From Minisyncoccota bacterium (GTDB taxonomy: Bacteria > Patescibacteriota > Microgenomatia > UBA1400 > PJMF01), in the NCBI GenBank assembly GCA_009885085.1, contig VFLK01000025.1:1-34733 (forward strand): DNA of 34,733 bases. The letters run 5' to 3'. This document shows, piece by piece, positions 32,176 to 34,733 of the stretch; position 1 is the stretch's first letter, and the number at the start of each line of letters is the position of its first letter. A program made the translations under genes and the position numbers. Under the pieces are notes generated by a model. That model saw only the letters and a list, made by a program, of their open reading frames with translations, did not search any database and was not told where the DNA came from.

Positions 32176-32414
32176 TACTTGGTTCCTCCAACTTTTGAAA
32201 CAATCTTAAACTTCTTTGTTTTACTAATTGGTCTTGTAGCCTCAATAATAACTTCGTCGCCAACTTCAAGATCAATGTTCTCATAATGACAAGCATATGA
32301 TTTTGTACGTTTGACAGACTTTAAATATAAAGGATGTTGCCACAATCTAACAACTCTGACTTTTGCAGTTTTGGTAGACTTCAATGATTCAACTGTGCCA
32401 TTTATAGATTTCAT
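32175..32414 (-). CDS. rpsQ: 30S ribosomal protein S17 (uS17)
   Basis: The 79 aa OB-fold protein has NGTVESLKSTKTAKVRVVRLWQHPLYLKSVKRTKSYACHYEN and DEVIIEATRPISKTKKFKIV, as in S17, which binds 16S rRNA early. Its ATG overlaps the TGA of rpmC (ATGA), so translation is coupled. Confidence 0.97.
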   Translation of the reverse strand: MKSINGTVESLKSTKTAKVRVVRLWQHPLYLKSVKRTKSYACHYENIDLEVGDEVIIEATRPISKTKKFKIVSKVGGTK

Positions 32415-32602
32415 GATTTATTTCCTATTACACTCTTAACTCTTGCGACATCATCTGCGATCATTGCAATGTGAGTATTTTTCAACTTACCTGCTCTTTT
32501 TTGCAATCTTGATTTTGCCAATAGCACTAATAACTCATCGAGCTGAATATTTAATTCTTCGATCGTTTTATCATGTAGTGCTTTTATGTCGTTAGTTCTC
32601 AT
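32411..32602 (-). CDS. rpmC: 50S ribosomal protein L29 (uL29)
   Basis: The 63 aa two-helix protein has IKALHDKTIEELNIQLDELLVLLAKSRLQKRAGKLKNTHIAMIADDVARVKSVIGN. L29 lies at the tunnel exit. It ends in TGA, which shows directly that UGA is read as stop in this genome. Confidence 0.96.
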   Translation of the reverse strand: MRTNDIKALHDKTIEELNIQLDELLVLLAKSRLQKRAGKLKNTHIAMIADDVARVKSVIGNKS

Positions 32603-32606
32603 TTAT

Positions 32607-32616
32607 CCCTTTAGGG
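32607..32616 (-). promoter_or_regulatory. CCCT..AGGG mini-hairpin over the rpmC Shine-Dalgarno site
   Basis: The leader AACCCTAAAGGGATAA precedes the ATG; CCCTAAAGGG matches the rplE leader. Confidence 0.5.
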
Positions 32617-32621
32617 TTATA

Positions 32622-33026
32622 TTATTTTTTAACAAATGTTGTTTTTACCGATAGTTTGTGTCCAGCTTTGACAAAAGCCAAACGGGCTGTTTCTTCTGAA
32701 ACACCACTTAATTCAAAAAGTATTGATCCTGGTCTCACAACTGCTACGTGCTCTTTAATTGCACCTTTACCAGAACCCATTTTAACTCCAACTGGCTTAC
32801 TAGTAATTGGCTTGTGTGGGAAAACTCTAACCCAATACTTACCATCTCTTTTAGTCATAAAAGTGATTTTTTTTCTAGCTGCCTCAATCTGTCTAGCAGA
32901 TACCCAACCTCTTGAGGTTGATTGTAGACCGAACTCACCAAAGACCACATCTGTGCCACGTTGAGCTGTTCCTCTCATTTTTCCTCTAAATTGCTTACGG
33001 TATTTTTCTTTTTTTGGTTGTAGCAT
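32622..33026 (-). CDS. rplP: 50S ribosomal protein L16 (uL16)
   Basis: The 134 aa protein has MLQPKKEKYRKQFRGKMRGTAQRGTDVVFGEFGLQSTSRGWVSARQIEAARKKITF and PHKPITSKPVGVKMGSGKGA, typical of L16, which supports tRNA placement in the A site. It starts 2 nt after rpsC. Confidence 0.98.
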   Translation of the reverse strand: MLQPKKEKYRKQFRGKMRGTAQRGTDVVFGEFGLQSTSRGWVSARQIEAARKKITFMTKRDGKYWVRVFPHKPITSKPVGVKMGSGKGAIKEHVAVVRPGSILFELSGVSEETARLAFVKAGHKLSVKTTFVKK

Positions 33027-33028
33027 GA

Positions 33029-33679
33029 CTAGACTATTTCACCTTTATAAATCCATACCTTTATTCCAACATATCCCGAACGTGTTCTTGCTGGTACTTG
33101 GAAATAATCAATATTTGCTCTAATTGTCTGGGTTGGAACACTTCCCTGAAAATACTTTTCAGTTCTTCCAATCTCAGCTCCGTTAATTCTTCCAGAAAGT
33201 TGAACTTTTATTCCTTTTGCTCCTGCTTGCATAGTTTTCTCTAATGCTTGCATGACAGCTCTTCTAGGTGGAAATCTTTTTATTAGTTGAGCTACAATTC
33301 TCTCTGCTACTAATTTAGAACTTAAATCTGGCTTTCTGACTTCCTCGACTCTTAGATCAATTTTAACTTTATCTTTTTGTAATTTTGAAACATTTAAAAT
33401 TCTCTCAATTTCTTTTTTAATTACTTCAAGATTTGTTCCACCTTTTCCAATGACAACACCTGGTCTTGAAACAAATAAAACCACTTTAATAGCTTTTAAA
33501 GATCTTTCGATTTGTACATCTGTCACTCCAGCACTGATCAACTTATCATTTAATAATTTTCTAACTTTGTAGTCTTCAATTACTCTGTCGGAATAATCTT
33601 TAGGATCTGCGAACCAACGAGACTTCCAACTAAATGTTGAGCCTATTCTGAAGCCGGTTGGATGTACTTTTTGTCCCAT
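33029..33679 (-). CDS. rpsC: 30S ribosomal protein S3 (uS3)
   Basis: The 216 aa protein has MGQKVHPTGFRIGSTFSWKSRWFADPKDY, a KH domain with VVIGKGGTNLEVIKKEIE, and the C-terminal INGAEIGRTEKYFQGSVPTQTIRANIDYFQVPARTRSGYVGIKVWIYKGE. S3 lines the mRNA entry channel. A 66-nt gap with a -10 candidate separates it from rplV. Confidence 0.98.
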   Translation of the reverse strand: MGQKVHPTGFRIGSTFSWKSRWFADPKDYSDRVIEDYKVRKLLNDKLISAGVTDVQIERSLKAIKVVLFVSRPGVVIGKGGTNLEVIKKEIERILNVSKLQKDKVKIDLRVEEVRKPDLSSKLVAERIVAQLIKRFPPRRAVMQALEKTMQAGAKGIKVQLSGRINGAEIGRTEKYFQGSVPTQTIRANIDYFQVPARTRSGYVGIKVWIYKGEIV

Positions 33680-33727
33680 ATTATTTTATCTTCAATTAAT
33701 TATTTTATTCTTAATTCCAGACTGTGT

Positions 33728-33733
33728 ATTATA
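33728..33733 (-). promoter_or_regulatory. TATAAT -10 candidate before rpsC
   Basis: The minus strand reads TAGTATAATACAC, 49 nt before the rpsC ATG, in the widest gap of the S10 part of the operon. No clear -35. It could be an internal promoter. Confidence 0.35.
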
Positions 33734-33745
33734 CTACTTCTATAA

Positions 33746-34282
33746 TTATTTTGCTTGACCCTTTTTCTGTTTTGTATTACTAACCTTTGTAACCGTCTTT
33801 TGAGTTGCAATTACTTTTCTATTTACTTTCTCTTTTGGCACTTTATTGGTTGATGCAACAACTTTAGTCATATCATCAGATTTTTTGGTTTTTTCGACAC
33901 TTTTTTCAACTGAGTCAGCTTTTTTAGCAACTGCTGCACTACCTTTTAATTCTGCTGCTTCTAACTCTACGGTAACATGACATGTTCTCTTAACTATTGT
34001 ATGAGCTCTGCCTCTACTCACAGCTCTAAACCTTTTTAATTGAGGTGCTGGAGCAATAGTAATTGCTTTGATAGTTAAATCTTCAAGAGCAAATCCATGG
34101 TTATGAATTGCATTAGCAATTGCTTGTCTAACTACTTTCAAAAGAACTATAGTTGATTTCTTTTCAATAACGGCCAATTGATTAACAGCGTCCATTAAAG
34201 GTAATTTTTTAACTTGGTTAGCTACTAATCTAACTTTTCTTGCAGTTTGTCTTGTATTTTTTTGTGTTGCTTTAATTATCAT
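33746..34282 (-). CDS. rplV: 50S ribosomal protein L22 (uL22) with Lys-rich tail
   Basis: The core NTRQTARKVRLVANQVKKLPLMDAVNQLAVIEKKSTIVLLKVVRQAIANAIHNHG and the loop end KRFRAVSRGRAHTIVKRTCHVTVELE are typical L22, whose loop lines the exit tunnel. After about residue 112 there is an extra tail of ~65 residues rich in Lys, Val, Thr and Ser (KKADSVEKSVEKTKKSDD), similar in character to the L17 tail. Confidence 0.97.
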   Translation of the reverse strand: MIIKATQKNTRQTARKVRLVANQVKKLPLMDAVNQLAVIEKKSTIVLLKVVRQAIANAIHNHGFALEDLTIKAITIAPAPQLKRFRAVSRGRAHTIVKRTCHVTVELEAAELKGSAAVAKKADSVEKSVEKTKKSDDMTKVVASTNKVPKEKVNRKVIATQKTVTKVSNTKQKKGQAK

Positions 34283-34301
34283 TTTAATTATTTTATAAAC
34301 C

Positions 34302-34586
34302 TTAAGTTTTGGTCAAAGTACGTTTAACAATTTTACCGTGACCTCTGAATGTACGAGTTGGAGAAAACTCTCCCAACTTGTGTCCAACCATACTTTCGTT
34401 GACAAAAACTTCAACGAAATTTTTACCTTGATGAACTAAAAAGGTGTGACCAACAAAATCGGGAGAAACAACACAGGCTCTACTCCAAGTTTTAATTGGT
34501 GTTTTGTTTCCAGAAGCCTTTTGAACCAAAACTTTCTTTAAAAGTGTTGGGTCAATGAATGGTCCTTTTTTGCTTGATCTTGACAT
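34302..34586 (-). CDS. rpsS: 30S ribosomal protein S19 (uS19)
   Basis: The 94 aa protein has [73 protein letters not shown], as in S19 of the 30S head, which pairs with S13. It starts 9 nt after rplB, with AGGAA before the ATG. Confidence 0.98.
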   Translation of the reverse strand: MSRSSKKGPFIDPTLLKKVLVQKASGNKTPIKTWSRACVVSPDFVGHTFLVHQGKNFVEVFVNESMVGHKLGEFSPTRTFRGHGKIVKRTLTKT

Positions 34587-34595
34587 AATGTTTTC

Positions 34596-34733
34596 CTATT
34601 TAACTCTTCTGTCTCTAATTATCCATTTATTAGTTCTATGATTTTTCTTTCTGGTCTTCTTACCAAGTGCATGCTTACCCCATGGTGTTTTTGGATGCTT
34701 CATACCAATACCAGATCTACCTTCACCACCACC
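34596..34733 (-). CDS. rplB: 50S ribosomal protein L2 (uL2), C-terminal fragment at window edge
   Basis: The last 45 residues are visible, not listed in the ORF track. They start [21 protein letters not shown] and end [11 protein letters not shown], followed by TAG. GGGEGR follows the NPVDHPHGG motif of L2, which would lie just outside the window. L2 supports the peptidyl transferase centre. The 5' part runs off the end at 34733. Confidence 0.95.
   Translation of the reverse strand, partial: GGGEGRSGIGMKHPKTPWGKHALGKKTRKKNHRTNKWIIRDRRVK

Overview
The window is AT-rich bacterial DNA whose content points to a Candidate Phyla Radiation (Patescibacteria) genome. Supporting signs are a spc operon with no rpmD (uL30) between rpsE and rplO, DUF4012 and lamin-tail envelope proteins, very short gene spacing, compact proteins, Lys-rich tails on several ribosomal proteins, and orphan surface proteins. 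A Microgenomates-type lineage would fit, but I cannot prove it from sequence alone. The genetic code looks standard: a release factor 2 gene is present and TGA ends at least two genes (the HIT gene and rpmC).

Layout. (1) 1-1365 (+): 3' part of a membrane-anchored family 5 solute-binding protein. (2) 5947-1367 (-): a tight four-gene run of alpha/beta hydrolase, a Mur ligase with a membrane N-terminus, a DegT-type aminotransferase carrying an in-frame GC-rich decapeptide duplication, and a FemAB-like transferase. This looks like a cell-wall precursor or cross-bridge module. (3) 6005-14995 (+): lipoprotein cyclophilin, DUF4012 protein, prfB, an unknown single-pass protein, ftsE, ftsX, a coiled-coil M23 hydrolase whose LytM domain is circularly permuted, a two-LTD sortase substrate (LPKTA) and a VanZ-like protein. 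The middle of this block is the FtsEX division-hydrolase system. (4) 15012-15437 (+): an HU gene with its own strong promoter and perfect terminator. (5) 15446-19783 (+): a 17-bp repeat array resembling a transposon end, then a DUF990/COG4586-type ABC exporter with one ATPase and four permeases in two pairs. The first permease is frameshifted. (6) 20759-19780 (-): HIT and Nudix genes. (7) 34733-20895 (-): the S10-spc-alpha ribosomal superoperon, from rplB (partial) to rpsI, including secY, adk, map, infA, rpmJ and rpoA.

The most interesting points are the circularly permuted but catalytically complete LytM domain beside ftsEX, the decapeptide insertion in the aminotransferase, repeated CCCT..AGGG mini-hairpins over the Shine-Dalgarno sites of ribosomal-operon genes, and -10 boxes placed 6-7 nt before start codons, which suggests leaderless mRNAs. 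I found no tRNA, rRNA, CRISPR array or intact mobile element, and no gene-free stretch longer than 300 bases. Calls come from reading motifs; no searches were run.
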